Shown here: in pieces, positions 1 to 8,094 of the stretch
How the letters are laid out: every line of letters begins with the position of its first letter
Numbering within the stretch: position 1 is the stretch's first letter
Assembly (NCBI GenBank): GCA_900110395.1
Contig: FODP01000034.1
Coordinates: 1 to 59,008, forward strand
Length of the DNA: 59,008 bases
Direction: 5' to 3'
Source of the DNA: Rhodospirillales bacterium URHD0017
GTDB lineage: Bacteria > Pseudomonadota > Alphaproteobacteria > Reyranellales > Reyranellaceae
Position numbers and translations under genes: made by a program
The notes under the pieces: model-generated
What the model saw: the letters and a program-made list of their open reading frames with translations, nothing else
Database searches by the model: none
Told to the model about the DNA's origin: nothing

Positions 1-281
1 ATCTTGCGACCACCCCACACTGGGTTCTCCTGGCGAACCGCCAGTACCGCCGCCTCCATCTCAGCCTCCGTCTTCGACGGCGAGCTCAGCGGCCGACGCG
101 AGCGATCCGACAGACCACCAGACCCCTCTCGTCGATAGCGATCCAACCACTTGTACAGAATGCTCGGCTGCACCTTGTGCTGACGGCAAAGCTCCCGACG
201 GTTCGCCCCCGACGCCAGGGCCAACCGGCACAGCTCCTCCCGAGCCTCTTCCTTGCTCCGGAACGGCATCGAAAACCTCAT
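1..281 (-). CDS. IS481-like transposase, N-terminal part only (runs off the window)
   Basis: The minus strand reads ATG at 281 and stays open to base 1, giving about 93 residues with no stop. The protein begins MRFSMPFRSKEEAR, followed by a helix-turn-helix stretch (ANRRELCRQHKVQPSILYKW, about residues 26-45), a basic RSRRPLSSPSK linker and the typical ENPVWGGRKI lead into the integrase core. That order matches the N-terminus of IS481/IS3-type DDE transposases. The catalytic core would lie left of base 1, so intactness cannot be judged. An alternative start (MPFRSKEE) is at 269. No target duplication can be assessed from one end. Confidence 0.75.
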   Translation of the reverse strand, partial: MRFSMPFRSKEEAREELCRLALASGANRRELCRQHKVQPSILYKWLDRYRREGSGGLSDRSRRPLSSPSKTEAEMEAAVLAVRQENPVWGGRK

Positions 282-300
282 GGGTCCACTCCCTTGGAGT

Positions 301-339
301 GTTCACCATGTCTCCGAACACCTGTTCACTATCTCTCCG
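301..339. repeat. Two imperfect 16-bp direct repeats at the IS end
   Basis: Bases 301-316 (gttcaccatgtctccg) and 324-339 (gttcactatctctccg) match at 14 of 16 positions and lie 23 bp apart, directly upstream of the transposase start. This is where a transposon end with transposase-binding repeats is expected. The outermost IS base was not identified. Confidence 0.45.
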
Positions 340-354
340 GTCCATACACCTGCG

Positions 355-457
355 TGGGGAGGTGGCCCGCAGGGTCGGAGGGGTCAGAAGTGCGATTTGA
401 CTCATGACCCCTCCGCCCTCGTGTGACGAGGGCACCTCCCCAGCTTCGCTGGGGAGG
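355..457. terminator. Nested inverted repeats between the IS end and the dehydrogenase gene
   Basis: Bases 355-386 and 405-442 form an imperfect inverted repeat (ends tggggaggtg and cacctcccca; inner cggaggggtca and tgacccctccg). The right arm overlaps a perfect hairpin at 435-457: CCTCCCCAGC, loop TTC, GCTGGGGAGG. It lies 7 bp past the stop of the minus-strand dehydrogenase, so it is a plausible terminator, although no T-tract follows. Short CCTCCCC/GGGGAGG palindromes of this kind are also common dispersed repeats in alphaproteobacteria. Confidence 0.5.
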
Positions 458-463
458 CAGGAC

Positions 464-1462
464 CTAGGCCGCCTTCTTCAGCGCCTCCGGATTGATGACG
501 TTGATCGGCTTGCCGTCCAGCCACGCCTCGACGTCCTCGATCGTGCCGGCATAGAAGTGCCGATAGCTGTCCTCGACGACGTAGCCCAGGTGGGGGATCA
601 ACGTGACGTTCTCGAGCTTGGTGAAAGGATGGCCCGGCGCCACCGGCTCCTTGTCGTAAACGTCGAGGCCGGCATGGGCGATGGTGCCGTTCTTGAGGGC
701 GGCGAGCAGCGCCGCCTCGTCGACGATCGGGCCGCGCGAGGTGTTCACCAGGATGGCGCTCTTCTTCATCTTGGCGAGGTCGGCCGCGCCCAGAAGGCCG
801 CGGGTGCGGTCGGACAGCACGAGGTGGATGCTGACGAAATCGGAGGTCTTGAGCAGTTCGTCCTTGGTGACGAGCTTGGCGCCGCCCTTGGCCGCCTTCT
901 CCTCGGTGAGGTTCTGGCTCCAGGCCACGACATCCATGCCGAAAGCCTTGGCATAGCCCGCGACGCGGCTGCCGAGGCGGCCGAGCCCGATGACGCCCAG
1001 CCGCTTGCCCTCGAGAACGACCATCTGCTCGATGCCGTCGTGCCAGCCGCCCGACCGCATCAGGCGCTCGCCCTTGGCGAGGTCGCGGGCGCACATCATC
1101 AGCAGCGCCCAGCTGAGCTCGGCCGTCGAGGCGTTGGAGCCGCCGCCCGGCGTGTTGCTGATCGGGATGCCGCGGTCGGTCGCGGCCTTGTCGTCCAGGC
1201 TCGATGCCCGCGCGCCGGTCAGGACCATGAATTTGAGGTTGGGCAGCTTCTCGATCAGCGCCCGCGGGAAGGCTGTGCGCTCGCGCAGCAGACCCAGCAC
1301 GTCGAACGGTGCCAGCTTCTTGGCGGCGTCCTCGACCGAGGAGAACGGCTCGTGAAACACCGTGATCTCCACGCCGCGTTTCCTGAGGCGATCCCAGTCG
1401 GCCATCTTCAACGCGACCTTCTGATAATCGTCGAGCAGGGCGAGTTTGCAGGTTTGCGGCAT
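464..1462 (-). CDS. D-2-hydroxyacid dehydrogenase family protein
   Basis: A 332-residue NAD(P)-dependent oxidoreductase expected to interconvert 2-oxoacids and D-2-hydroxyacids in the cytoplasm. The Rossmann nucleotide-binding motif GLGRLG is at 159-164. The catalytic set is complete: Arg243 in NTSRGPIVDE, Glu272 in LDVYDKEP and His291 in IPHLGYV. Length is normal for the family. The ATG start at 1462 is the first Met of the aligned N-terminus (MPQTCKLALLDDYQ). It is transcribed divergently from the TauD-type gene across a 57-bp spacer, so the two may share a promoter region. The substrate cannot be read from sequence. Confidence 0.9.
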   Translation of the reverse strand: MPQTCKLALLDDYQKVALKMADWDRLRKRGVEITVFHEPFSSVEDAAKKLAPFDVLGLLRERTAFPRALIEKLPNLKFMVLTGARASSLDDKAATDRGIPISNTPGGGSNASTAELSWALLMMCARDLAKGERLMRSGGWHDGIEQMVVLEGKRLGVIGLGRLGSRVAGYAKAFGMDVVAWSQNLTEEKAAKGGAKLVTKDELLKTSDFVSIHLVLSDRTRGLLGAADLAKMKKSAILVNTSRGPIVDEAALLAALKNGTIAHAGLDVYDKEPVAPGHPFTKLENVTLIPHLGYVVEDSYRHFYAGTIEDVEAWLDGKPINVINPEALKKAA

Positions 1463-1519
1463 GGCGTTTCCTGGGGGAATATGGGTTGGTCAGAACCACT
1501 ATAGCCGCAGGAGACGGTC

Positions 1520-2404
1520 ATGAGCATCACCGTGAAGCCGGTGACGCCCGACTTCGTGGCCGAGATTTCCGGCCTCGATCTCGCCCAGCCGCTGAAACCC
1601 GCCGACCGCGGCACGATCGAGGCGACGATCAACCGTTACGCAATCGTGGTCTTTCACGGCCAGACCTTGACGGACGAACAGCAGATCGCCTTCGCCCGCC
1701 ATTTCGGGCCACTCGCTTCGCCGGCGCAGAAGGCCAGACACACCGGCATCAAGCACCGCATTGCCTCGAACGATATCGCCGACATCTCCAACCTCGACGG
1801 CGACGGCAACATCCTGGAGGCCAACAGCAAGCGGCGGCTCGACTGGCTGGCCAACCGCTTGTGGCACACCGACGCCTCGTTCCGCGCCGTGCCCGGCGCG
1901 CTCTCCATGCTCTATGCCCATGTCGTGCCCGACGAGGGCGGCGAGACCGAGTTCGCCGACCTGCGCGCGGCCTACGATGCGCTGCCGCAGAAGACCAGGG
2001 ACCGGATCGAGCCGATGATCGCCGAGCATTCGATCTGGCATTCGCGCGGCCAGCTCGCCGTCACCATGTACACGCAGGAGGAGGTAGCCAGCCTGCCGCC
2101 GGTGCCACAGCGCGTCGTGCGCCGCCACGCCGGTTCGGGGCGCAAGACGCTCTACCTGGCCGCTCACGCTTCGCACATCGTCGGCATGCCGATCGCCGAC
2201 GGGCGGCTCCTGCTGATGGACCTGATCGAGCACGCCACCGAGCGGCGCTTCGTGCACAGCCACACCTGGAAGCAGGGCGACCTGGTGATCTGGGACAACC
2301 GCTGCACCATGCATCGCGCCCGGCCATTCGACACCACCAAGGTGCGCGACCTCAGGCGCGTGACGACGCGTGACGTCGCTTCGACACTCGAACAAGCGGC
2401 GTAA
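1520..2404 (+). CDS. TauD/TfdA-family Fe(II)/2-oxoglutarate dioxygenase
   Basis: A 294-residue member of the taurine/2,4-D dioxygenase family, which couples 2-oxoglutarate decarboxylation to hydroxylation of an organic substrate. The iron ligands are visible: HxD at His116-Asp118 (LWHTDASF) and the distal His in CTMHRARPFD near the C-terminus, followed by the Arg-rich stretch that binds 2-oxoglutarate (VRDLRRVTTRD). The ATG at 1520 has a good ribosome-binding site (caggaga, 6 nt upstream). It is divergent from the hydroxyacid dehydrogenase, which suggests a joint catabolic function. The substrate (sulfonate, aryloxyalkanoate or other) is undetermined. Confidence 0.88.
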   Translation: MSITVKPVTPDFVAEISGLDLAQPLKPADRGTIEATINRYAIVVFHGQTLTDEQQIAFARHFGPLASPAQKARHTGIKHRIASNDIADISNLDGDGNILEANSKRRLDWLANRLWHTDASFRAVPGALSMLYAHVVPDEGGETEFADLRAAYDALPQKTRDRIEPMIAEHSIWHSRGQLAVTMYTQEEVASLPPVPQRVVRRHAGSGRKTLYLAAHASHIVGMPIADGRLLLMDLIEHATERRFVHSHTWKQGDLVIWDNRCTMHRARPFDTTKVRDLRRVTTRDVASTLEQAA

Positions 2405-2442
2405 GCCACCCACTCCAACTCAATAGAGGAGGTGAGGAACCG

Positions 2443-3513
2443 ATGTTCACCAAGCTCCTTTTGGCAGCACTGCTGGCGCTCGCGCCCGTACAGGCCTTCG
2501 CCGAGGCCACGATTCCCACCAAGGACATCCCCGGCGCAAAGGACAATCCCCTGATCAAGCGCTACGACGGGTCGTTCATCGTAAGCTACGAGCAGCTCGC
2601 CTTCACCGATTTCAAAGTGCCGTTGTCGCCGCTCGAGGCCACCGACGGCCGCGACCGCATGAATAACCAGCTCTTCCTGCCCAAAAAGGCGGTCGAGGTC
2701 GAGGGTGCGCGCACCCGGATCGCCTACCTCCTTCCGGCGGACCGCTCACCTCTGGAAGTGCTGAGGAACTACGAGGATGTCGTGAAGGCGGCCGGCGGCG
2801 AAGTTCTCTTCACCTGCAAAGGCGACGCCTGCGGCGGTGATCCCAATCGGTCGAGCGCAGGGGGTGGCGGCCACTCCAGCCTGATGATGTATTTCGTCGT
2901 CGAATCGCAGCTCAAAGATGCCAGCTTCTCGAACGGCGCATGCGCGCAGGCGTCAGGTATCGATGATCAGCGTTTTTTCGCAGCCAAGATCCCGCAAAGC
3001 GCCGGCGACGCCTACGTAACGGTGCACACCTTCCAGATCAGCGACACGCTCTATTGCAAGGCTTTCAATAGCAGGACGGTGGCTATCGTTCACGTCCTCG
3101 AACCCAAGGCGCGCGACCAGAAGATGGTCGTTGTGAAGGCCGATGAGATGGCGCGCACCATCGGCTCGACGGGCCGCGTGGCCCTTTATGGAATCTTCTT
3201 CGAATTCGACAAGGCGGACCTCAAGGCCGAGTCCAATCCGACGCTCATGGAGATCGCGCAGCTCCTGAAGAGCGACCCTAAACTTGCGATCCTGATCGTT
3301 GGCCACACCGACAACCAGGGCGCCTACGACTACAACATCGAGCTCTCGCGGCGTCGGGCCGAGGCCGTGACCAAGGCGTTGGTCGCCAACCATGGCGCCG
3401 ACGCCAAGCGACTGCGCGGCGCGGGCGTTGGCATGCTGGCGCCGGCGGCTTCCAATGACGCCGAGGAGGGCCGGGCCAAAAACCGGCGCGTCGAGATCGT
3501 CAAATTGAACTAG
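2443..3513 (+). CDS. OmpA-domain protein with signal peptide
   Basis: A 356-residue exported protein. Residues 1-20 are a clear Sec signal (MFTKLLLAALLALAPVQAFA, cleavage likely after AFA). A middle region of about 200 residues with several cysteines is not recognised. The C-terminal ~105 residues (from about 250) form an OmpA-like peptidoglycan-binding domain with FEFDKADL, VGHTDNQG and the NRRVEIV ending. It should sit in the periplasm or outer membrane, tied to peptidoglycan. The start is supported by a strong Shine-Dalgarno (ggaggtgagg) before ATG. It is 38 bp downstream of the dioxygenase and probably a separate unit. Confidence 0.88.
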   Translation: MFTKLLLAALLALAPVQAFAEATIPTKDIPGAKDNPLIKRYDGSFIVSYEQLAFTDFKVPLSPLEATDGRDRMNNQLFLPKKAVEVEGARTRIAYLLPADRSPLEVLRNYEDVVKAAGGEVLFTCKGDACGGDPNRSSAGGGGHSSLMMYFVVESQLKDASFSNGACAQASGIDDQRFFAAKIPQSAGDAYVTVHTFQISDTLYCKAFNSRTVAIVHVLEPKARDQKMVVVKADEMARTIGSTGRVALYGIFFEFDKADLKAESNPTLMEIAQLLKSDPKLAILIVGHTDNQGAYDYNIELSRRRAEAVTKALVANHGADAKRLRGAGVGMLAPAASNDAEEGRAKNRRVEIVKLN

Positions 3514-3544
3514 GTCCCTGCCATGGCCGAGTGGCCACTGAGCT

Positions 3545-3943
3545 CTAGGCGCCGAGCGCCGTGGTGATCAGCTCGGTGTCGACGTAATCGATCATCTCCT
3601 TCACCTTGCCGTCGACGATGCGGCAGACGATGCAATAGGTGTTGTTGTAGGGCTTGCCGCTCAACGCCGTGGCGCGGCCCTTCGCCTGCATGACGACATA
3701 CTCGCCCTCGGCGATGAATCGCTCGGGCTGGAACACGATCGGGCCATCCGCCAAGCGGGCCCGTATGGGTTTCAGGAGCTTGTCGATCACCTCCTGCTTG
3801 CCGCGTGACGTGCCCGACAGAGCCGTGCTGCCGATGATGGTCCACTCGACGTCGTCGGCCAGGCTGTCGAGCAACGGCTGCACATTGCCTTTCGAGATCT
3901 CGCCATAGACGTGCCGCAGGAGCTGCTTGTTAACCGCTTCCAT
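3545..3943 (-). CDS. NTF2-like / SnoaL-type nuclear-transport-factor-fold protein
   Basis: A 132-residue single-domain protein of the ketosteroid isomerase-related (NTF2-like) superfamily. Family-typical features are the N-terminal helix (MEAVNKQLLRHVYGEISKGN), LADDVEWTIIG, a central FIAEGEYVVMQAKGRAT strand pair, and a C-terminal YCIVCRIVDGKVKEMIDYVDT. Members act as small isomerases, dehydratases or ligand-binding proteins. No substrate is evident. It is divergent from the HxlR regulator at 4030, the usual arrangement of an HxlR-controlled target gene. Confidence 0.8.
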   Translation of the reverse strand: MEAVNKQLLRHVYGEISKGNVQPLLDSLADDVEWTIIGSTALSGTSRGKQEVIDKLLKPIRARLADGPIVFQPERFIAEGEYVVMQAKGRATALSGKPYNNTYCIVCRIVDGKVKEMIDYVDTELITTALGA

Positions 3944-4029
3944 GACTTTTCCTCAAATTCTAGATTCTAGATACGTACTTAGCATCTTATATGTTGGGTA
4001 TCAGAGTCAAACTCAGGTAGATTCGGCGC
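3944..4029. promoter_or_regulatory. Divergent promoter region between NTF2-like gene and hxlR-type regulator
   Basis: An 86-bp spacer, AT-rich relative to its surroundings. It has a tandem attctag/attctag repeat around 3957-3972 and gatac...gtatc arms (about 3970-4000). HxlR regulators usually bind dyads between themselves and the divergent target, so this is the expected operator location. The dyad is weak. Confidence 0.4.
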
Positions 4030-4518
4030 ATGGACCATCCGCGCTTCCTCTACGACCTCGAACACTGCTCGATCCGCCGCGCCTTGGACGTGCTGGGCGA
4101 GAAATGGACGATGCTGGTGCTGCGCGAGGCCTTCTATGGTCTCTGCCGCTTCGACGATTTTGCCCGCGCGCTGGGCTGCGGCCGGGGCGTGCTGAGCGCC
4201 CGGCTGAAGACCCTGACGGAGGCCGGCATCCTCGAGCGGCGCGAGTACAAGGAGCCCGACCAACGGACGAGGGCGGAATATCGTCTCACCGACAAGGGCC
4301 GCGATCTCTTCCCGGCCCTCCTCGCCCTGTCGCAGTGGAGCGAGCGCTGGACGCCGCCGCCGGATGGGCCGGTGGCGCGAGTGCTCAGCCGCAAATCGGG
4401 GCGGCCCGTCAGCGTCGTCATGACGGGCGATCGCGTCGAGCCGCTCGGCATGCGCGACATCGAGATCCTGCCGGGCCCCGGCGCCAGGCGGCTCGATCCC
4501 TCAAGGCAGCGGCAATAG
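4030..4518 (+). CDS. HxlR-family winged-helix transcriptional regulator
   Basis: A 162-residue MarR-like regulator of the HxlR family. The signature is near the N-terminus: Cys14 (LEHCSIRRALDVLGEKWT), then MLVLREAFYGLCRFDDF, RLKTLTEAGILERR and the wing YRLTDKGRDLFPALLAL. The conserved N-terminal Cys is a redox or electrophile sensor in several family members. The unusual C-terminal ~60 residues (VLSRKSGRPVSVVMTGDRV) are longer than minimal HxlR proteins. It probably controls the divergent NTF2-like gene and possibly the thiolase operon 37 bp downstream. Confidence 0.87.
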   Translation: MDHPRFLYDLEHCSIRRALDVLGEKWTMLVLREAFYGLCRFDDFARALGCGRGVLSARLKTLTEAGILERREYKEPDQRTRAEYRLTDKGRDLFPALLALSQWSERWTPPPDGPVARVLSRKSGRPVSVVMTGDRVEPLGMRDIEILPGPGARRLDPSRQRQ

Positions 4519-4555
4519 GGTAAGCTCGCGCCGCGTTCGGGAGAGGGATCACTAA

Positions 4556-5830
4556 ATGCCACGACCTGTCGACATCTGGCTGGCGGCGGGTGTGCGCACC
4601 CCCTTCGCCAAGGTCGACGGTCCGCTCAGCGCCTACGACGCCATCGAGCTCTCGGTGCCGGTGGCGCGGCACATGGTCGACCTCCTGAAGGGCAAACCCG
4701 ACTTCGCGGTGTGGGGCGTCGTCGTGCCCTCGCTCACCTTCAGCAACATCGCCCGTGAAGTGCTGATGGACGCCGGCATCGACGCCACCATTCCCGCCTT
4801 CTCGACCGTCATGGCCTGCTCGACCAGCATGGTGGCCGCCATCGAAGCGGCCGGCATGATCGACGGCGATGCCTGCAACCTCGCGCTGGTGGGCGGCGTC
4901 GACAGTCTCAGCCGCGTGCAGGTCGGGCTGGGCCAGCGCCTGTCGGACTGGCTGCGCAAGTTCCAGCAGGCGCGTTCGCTCGGTCAGAAGCTCGACCACA
5001 TCACCCACGTCCAGCTGAAAGACATCCGGCTGTACATCCCGGCCATCGCCAACCGCACGACCGGCTTGAGCATGGGCGAGCACACCGAGCTCACCGCCCA
5101 GGAATGGCAGATCGGCCGCCAGGAGCAGGACGAGATCGCGCTCGCGAGCCACCAGCATGCGGTGGCCGGCTGGGACAGGGGCTTCTTCGACGACCTGGTG
5201 CTGCCGATGGGTGACGTGAAACGCGACACCATCCCGCGCAACGACACCTCGCTCGAAAAGCTCGCGCGCCTGCCGCCGACGTTCGACCGCACCAGCGGCA
5301 AGGGCAGCCTGACCGCGGGCAACTCTTCGCCGCTGACCGACGGCGCGGCGGCGATCTGGGTGGCCTCGTCCAGAGGTCTGGAACGCCTGCCCTCGAGCAC
5401 CCCGCGGGTGAAGCTCGTCGACTGGGAGATCGGCTCGGTCGATTTCCGTATCGACGGCCTGTTGATGGCGCCGGCTTTCGCCATTCCGCGGCTCCTGGCG
5501 CGGCATGGCCTCGCCTACGGCGACATCCATCTCTGGGAGATCCACGAGGCCTTCGCCGCGCAGGTCGCCTTTCATCTGAAGGCGCTGCAGGATCCGGTCT
5601 TCCTGCGCGACAAGGCCAACGTGCCCAAGGATTTCGGCGCCTTCCCGAAAGAGCGCCTGAATCCCAACGGTGGCAGCACGGCGCTCGGCCATCCCTTCGG
5701 CGCCACCGGTGCCCGCATCATCAGCCAGGCGGTGAAGGAATTGGCGGCCATGCCCAAGGGCAGCCGCGCCATTGTCAGCATCTGCGCCGACGGCGGCCAG
5801 GGCAGTGTCTTATTGTTGGAGGCAGCATGA
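4556..5830 (+). CDS. Thiolase (acetyl-CoA C-acyltransferase family)
   Basis: A 424-residue thiolase carrying out CoA-dependent condensation or cleavage of acyl-CoA chains. The nucleophilic Cys88 lies in MACSTSM; the other catalytic residues are in EIHEAFA, NPNGGSTALGHPFGATGAR and the C-terminal CADGGQG. It is slightly longer than the ~390-400 aa norm, with extra sequence around residues 110-170, as in FadI/trifunctional-type thiolases. The gene overlaps the LysE gene by ATGA, so they are translationally coupled. No hydratase/dehydrogenase partner is in view. Confidence 0.88.
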   Translation: MPRPVDIWLAAGVRTPFAKVDGPLSAYDAIELSVPVARHMVDLLKGKPDFAVWGVVVPSLTFSNIAREVLMDAGIDATIPAFSTVMACSTSMVAAIEAAGMIDGDACNLALVGGVDSLSRVQVGLGQRLSDWLRKFQQARSLGQKLDHITHVQLKDIRLYIPAIANRTTGLSMGEHTELTAQEWQIGRQEQDEIALASHQHAVAGWDRGFFDDLVLPMGDVKRDTIPRNDTSLEKLARLPPTFDRTSGKGSLTAGNSSPLTDGAAAIWVASSRGLERLPSSTPRVKLVDWEIGSVDFRIDGLLMAPAFAIPRLLARHGLAYGDIHLWEIHEAFAAQVAFHLKALQDPVFLRDKANVPKDFGAFPKERLNPNGGSTALGHPFGATGARIISQAVKELAAMPKGSRAIVSICADGGQGSVLLLEAA

Positions 5831-6441
5831 TGAGCATCGATTTCCTGGTCACCACCCTGATCATCGTCGTCTCGCCGGGGATCGGCGTGCTCTATACGAT
5901 CGCCACCGGCCTGTCGCGCGGCGCTCGCGCCAGCGTGGTCGCGGCTTTCGGCTGCACCCTCGGCATCGTGCCGCATATGGCGGCCGCCATCATGGGTCTG
6001 GCGGCGCTGCTGCACACCAGCGCCATCGCCTTCCAGACGATGAAGTATCTTGGCGTCGCCTACCTGCTCTACATGGCGTGGATGACGCTCAAGGAGCATG
6101 GCGCGCTCAAGGTCGAGGAGACGGTCGACCAGAAGTCGGCGATGCAGGTGATCGTGCACGCCATCCTGATCAACATCCTGAACCCCAAGCTCTCGATCTT
6201 CTTCTTCGCCTTCCTGCCGCAGTTCGTCACCGCCGACGAAGCCGCGCCGGTGCTGCGCATGTCGGAGCTATCGGCCGTGTTCATGCTGATGACCTTCGTG
6301 GTGTTCGTGGGCTACGGCCTGTTCGCCGCCGCCGTGCGCCGGCACGTGATCTCGCGGCCGGCCGTGCTGACCTGGATGCGGCGGGCTTTCGCCGGCGCCT
6401 TTGCCGCGCTGGGCGCGAAGCTGGCGCTGGCGGATCGATGA
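5827..6441 (+). CDS. LysE-family amino-acid/metabolite exporter
   Basis: A 204-residue inner-membrane transporter with six predicted hydrophobic segments, beginning MMSIDFLVTTLIIVVSPGIG. The SPGIGVLYTIATGLSRG start and NILNPKLSIFFFAFLPQF are characteristic of LysE/RhtB proteins, which export amino acids or related compounds. It overlaps both neighbours by ATGA (thiolase upstream, MFS downstream), so it belongs to a three-gene operon. Confidence 0.87.
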   Translation: MMSIDFLVTTLIIVVSPGIGVLYTIATGLSRGARASVVAAFGCTLGIVPHMAAAIMGLAALLHTSAIAFQTMKYLGVAYLLYMAWMTLKEHGALKVEETVDQKSAMQVIVHAILINILNPKLSIFFFAFLPQFVTADEAAPVLRMSELSAVFMLMTFVVFVGYGLFAAAVRRHVISRPAVLTWMRRAFAGAFAALGAKLALADR

Positions 6442-7730
6442 CGCCGACCCGCTTCCGCTGGTTCATCGTCTTCCTTCTGTTTGCGATCACGATCGTCAAC
6501 TACATCGACCGCGCCGCGATCTCCTATGCCATCCCGGTGATCCAGCGCGAGCTCGGCTTCTCGGCGGCCGAGAGCGGCGCCATCCTGGGCGCCTTTGGCC
6601 TGGGCTATGCGCTGACCACCCTGCTGGGCGGCTTCGCCGTCGACCGCTGGGGCGCGCGCATCGTGCTCACCGTCGCGGCCGTGCTGTGGAGCCTGTCGAT
6701 CGGCATGACGGCGCTGACGACCGGCGTTGTCACGCTCTACGCCGCGCGCATCCTGTTGGGCGTATCGGAAGGGCCCAACTTCCCGGCGCTGACCGGCGCG
6801 GTCACGCACTGGCTGTCGCCGCATGAACGGGCGACGGCGCTCGGCAATGCGCTGCTCGCCGTGCCCTTGGCCCTGGCGATCGGTGGCCCGGTCGTCACCC
6901 AGCTTCTCGCCTGGCTCGACTGGCGGCTGACCTTCGCCGTGCTGTTCGCCCTGTCGGCCGCCTGGGTGCCGCTGTGGTGGTTCCTGTTCCGCGACAGCCC
7001 GGCCGATTCCCGCTTCGTCAACCAGGCCGAGCTCGATCACATCCAGAGCCATCACGAGGCGGTCACCCGCCGCCCGCGCGCCGTCCTCAGGTCTTGGCCT
7101 GGCATGAACGCGATCGCAGCCCTGCTCACCAACCGCACGCTGCTCGCCAATACCTGGGCATTCTTCGTCTTCGGCTATTTCCTGTTCTTCTTCATGACCT
7201 GGCTGCCGAGCTATCTCGAGCGCAAGTACGGTCTGAACCTCGGCGCCGTCGGCCTGTTCACCGTCCTGCCCTGGCTGGCGGCGGCGGTCACGCTGTGGCT
7301 GTTCGGCCGGTGGTCCGACGCGTTGCTGGCGAACACCGGCCGGCTGCGCATCGCCCGCTCGTACCTGATCGCCGGCACCCAGCTCGTGGCCGCGATCGCC
7401 GTCATTCCCGTGGCCATGACCGACAACCTCACGGTCGCCATTGCCGGCATCACCGTGGCGGTCGCGGCCTCGATGGGCGCCAACGCCGCCTACTATGCGG
7501 TCAACGTCGACATCGTGCCAGAGCGCGCGGCGACGGCGCTCGGCCTCATGGACTTCGCCTTCGCCCTCGCGGGTTTCCTCGCCCCCGCCATCACCGGCTG
7601 GGTCCTGAACATCCGCGGCTCGTTCACCGACGGCTTCCTGCTGATGACGGGCCTCGCCTTCTCGTCGGTGCTCGTGGTGATGCTCTTCCACCGGCCGGAC
7701 GACGATCGGCAGGCCGCTGGCAGCGGCTGA
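6438..7730 (+). CDS. MFS transporter, anion:cation symporter (ACS)-like
   Basis: A 430-residue, 12-segment major facilitator protein. The ATG at 6438 was chosen because it overlaps the LysE stop (ATGA) and begins the aligned N-terminus (MTPTRFRWFIVFLLF). Family marks are NYIDRAAISYAIPVIQRELG in TM1, the A-motif-like GGFAVDRWGAR after TM2, and EGPNFPALTGAV in TM4, typical of ACS carriers of organic anions such as hexonates. With thiolase and LysE it forms an operon that may import and process a carboxylic acid. Confidence 0.87.
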   Translation: MTPTRFRWFIVFLLFAITIVNYIDRAAISYAIPVIQRELGFSAAESGAILGAFGLGYALTTLLGGFAVDRWGARIVLTVAAVLWSLSIGMTALTTGVVTLYAARILLGVSEGPNFPALTGAVTHWLSPHERATALGNALLAVPLALAIGGPVVTQLLAWLDWRLTFAVLFALSAAWVPLWWFLFRDSPADSRFVNQAELDHIQSHHEAVTRRPRAVLRSWPGMNAIAALLTNRTLLANTWAFFVFGYFLFFFMTWLPSYLERKYGLNLGAVGLFTVLPWLAAAVTLWLFGRWSDALLANTGRLRIARSYLIAGTQLVAAIAVIPVAMTDNLTVAIAGITVAVAASMGANAAYYAVNVDIVPERAATALGLMDFAFALAGFLAPAITGWVLNIRGSFTDGFLLMTGLAFSSVLVVMLFHRPDDDRQAAGSG

Positions 7731-7844
7731 CCATCGACCTCATCGTGCGTGCCGATCGCTCCAATCGTGCAGCGCTCGCACCACGGTCCGCAGCGTGCCG
7801 AGCTGACTCGGCCGGCTCGAACCACCGTCGCAACTGGAAGAAAT

Positions 7845-7893
7845 TGGAGCGGGCGAAGGGATTCGAACCCTCGACCCCGACCTTGGCAAGGTT
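7845..7893 (-). tRNA. 3' half of tRNA-Gly(GCC): left attachment scar
   Basis: Read on the minus strand, this stretch has the anticodon loop TTGCCAA (GCC, Gly), a T-arm GAGGG-TTCGAAT-CCCTT, the acceptor 3' strand CGCCCGC, discriminator T and encoded CCA. The sequence 5' of the anticodon arm does not form a D-arm or a normal 27-31 strand. A GCGGGCG that could pair with the acceptor does occur at 7923-7929, but the resulting 85-nt molecule does not fold as type I or type II. The best reading is the displaced 3' end left by integration, with chromosome on the left and element on the right. The intact gene should be elsewhere. Confidence 0.75.
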
Positions 7894-8020
7894 ATCATGA
7901 TCCTTTCGCTACGCTATCCAGCCGCCCGCCACGGTACATCAACCAACTGATAATGAACTATTTCTTGTAATTCTTTCTCCGCTACGTCATCCCAGGGCAA
8001 CCCAATCCCCCACCTCGACT

Positions 8021-8065
8021 GCTTACACAGTGCTTACATTTCATCTCCGAGATGGTAATGTAAGC
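8021..8065. promoter_or_regulatory. int operator / arm site: Integrase upstream palindrome and direct repeat
   Basis: The nearly perfect dyad GCTTACATT (8032-8040) and AATGTAAGC (8057-8065) encloses a second dyad CATCT/AGATG. A further direct copy, GCTTACA, is at 8021-8027. The site lies 30-74 bp upstream of the integrase start and 130-170 bp from the tRNA scar. It could be an operator for int, or arm-type sites bound by the DUF4102 domain or the excisionase. Confidence 0.55.
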
Positions 8066-8094
8066 AGGAATCCAGCGGATGGCGAGTCGAACCC

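Noticed and set aside
4418..5692. 424-codon minus-strand frame opposite the thiolase
   Set aside because: Shadow of a gene whose plus-strand frame has complete catalytic motifs.
6312..7691. Long minus-strand frame (459 codons) opposite the MFS gene
   Set aside because: Its His/Arg/Glu/Gly-rich composition is the antisense shadow of a GC-rich membrane-protein gene, and it has no domain.
7845..7929. Functional tRNA-Gly gene
   Set aside because: The 5' half does not form a D-arm and the anticodon stem is mismatched; it reads as an integration scar.
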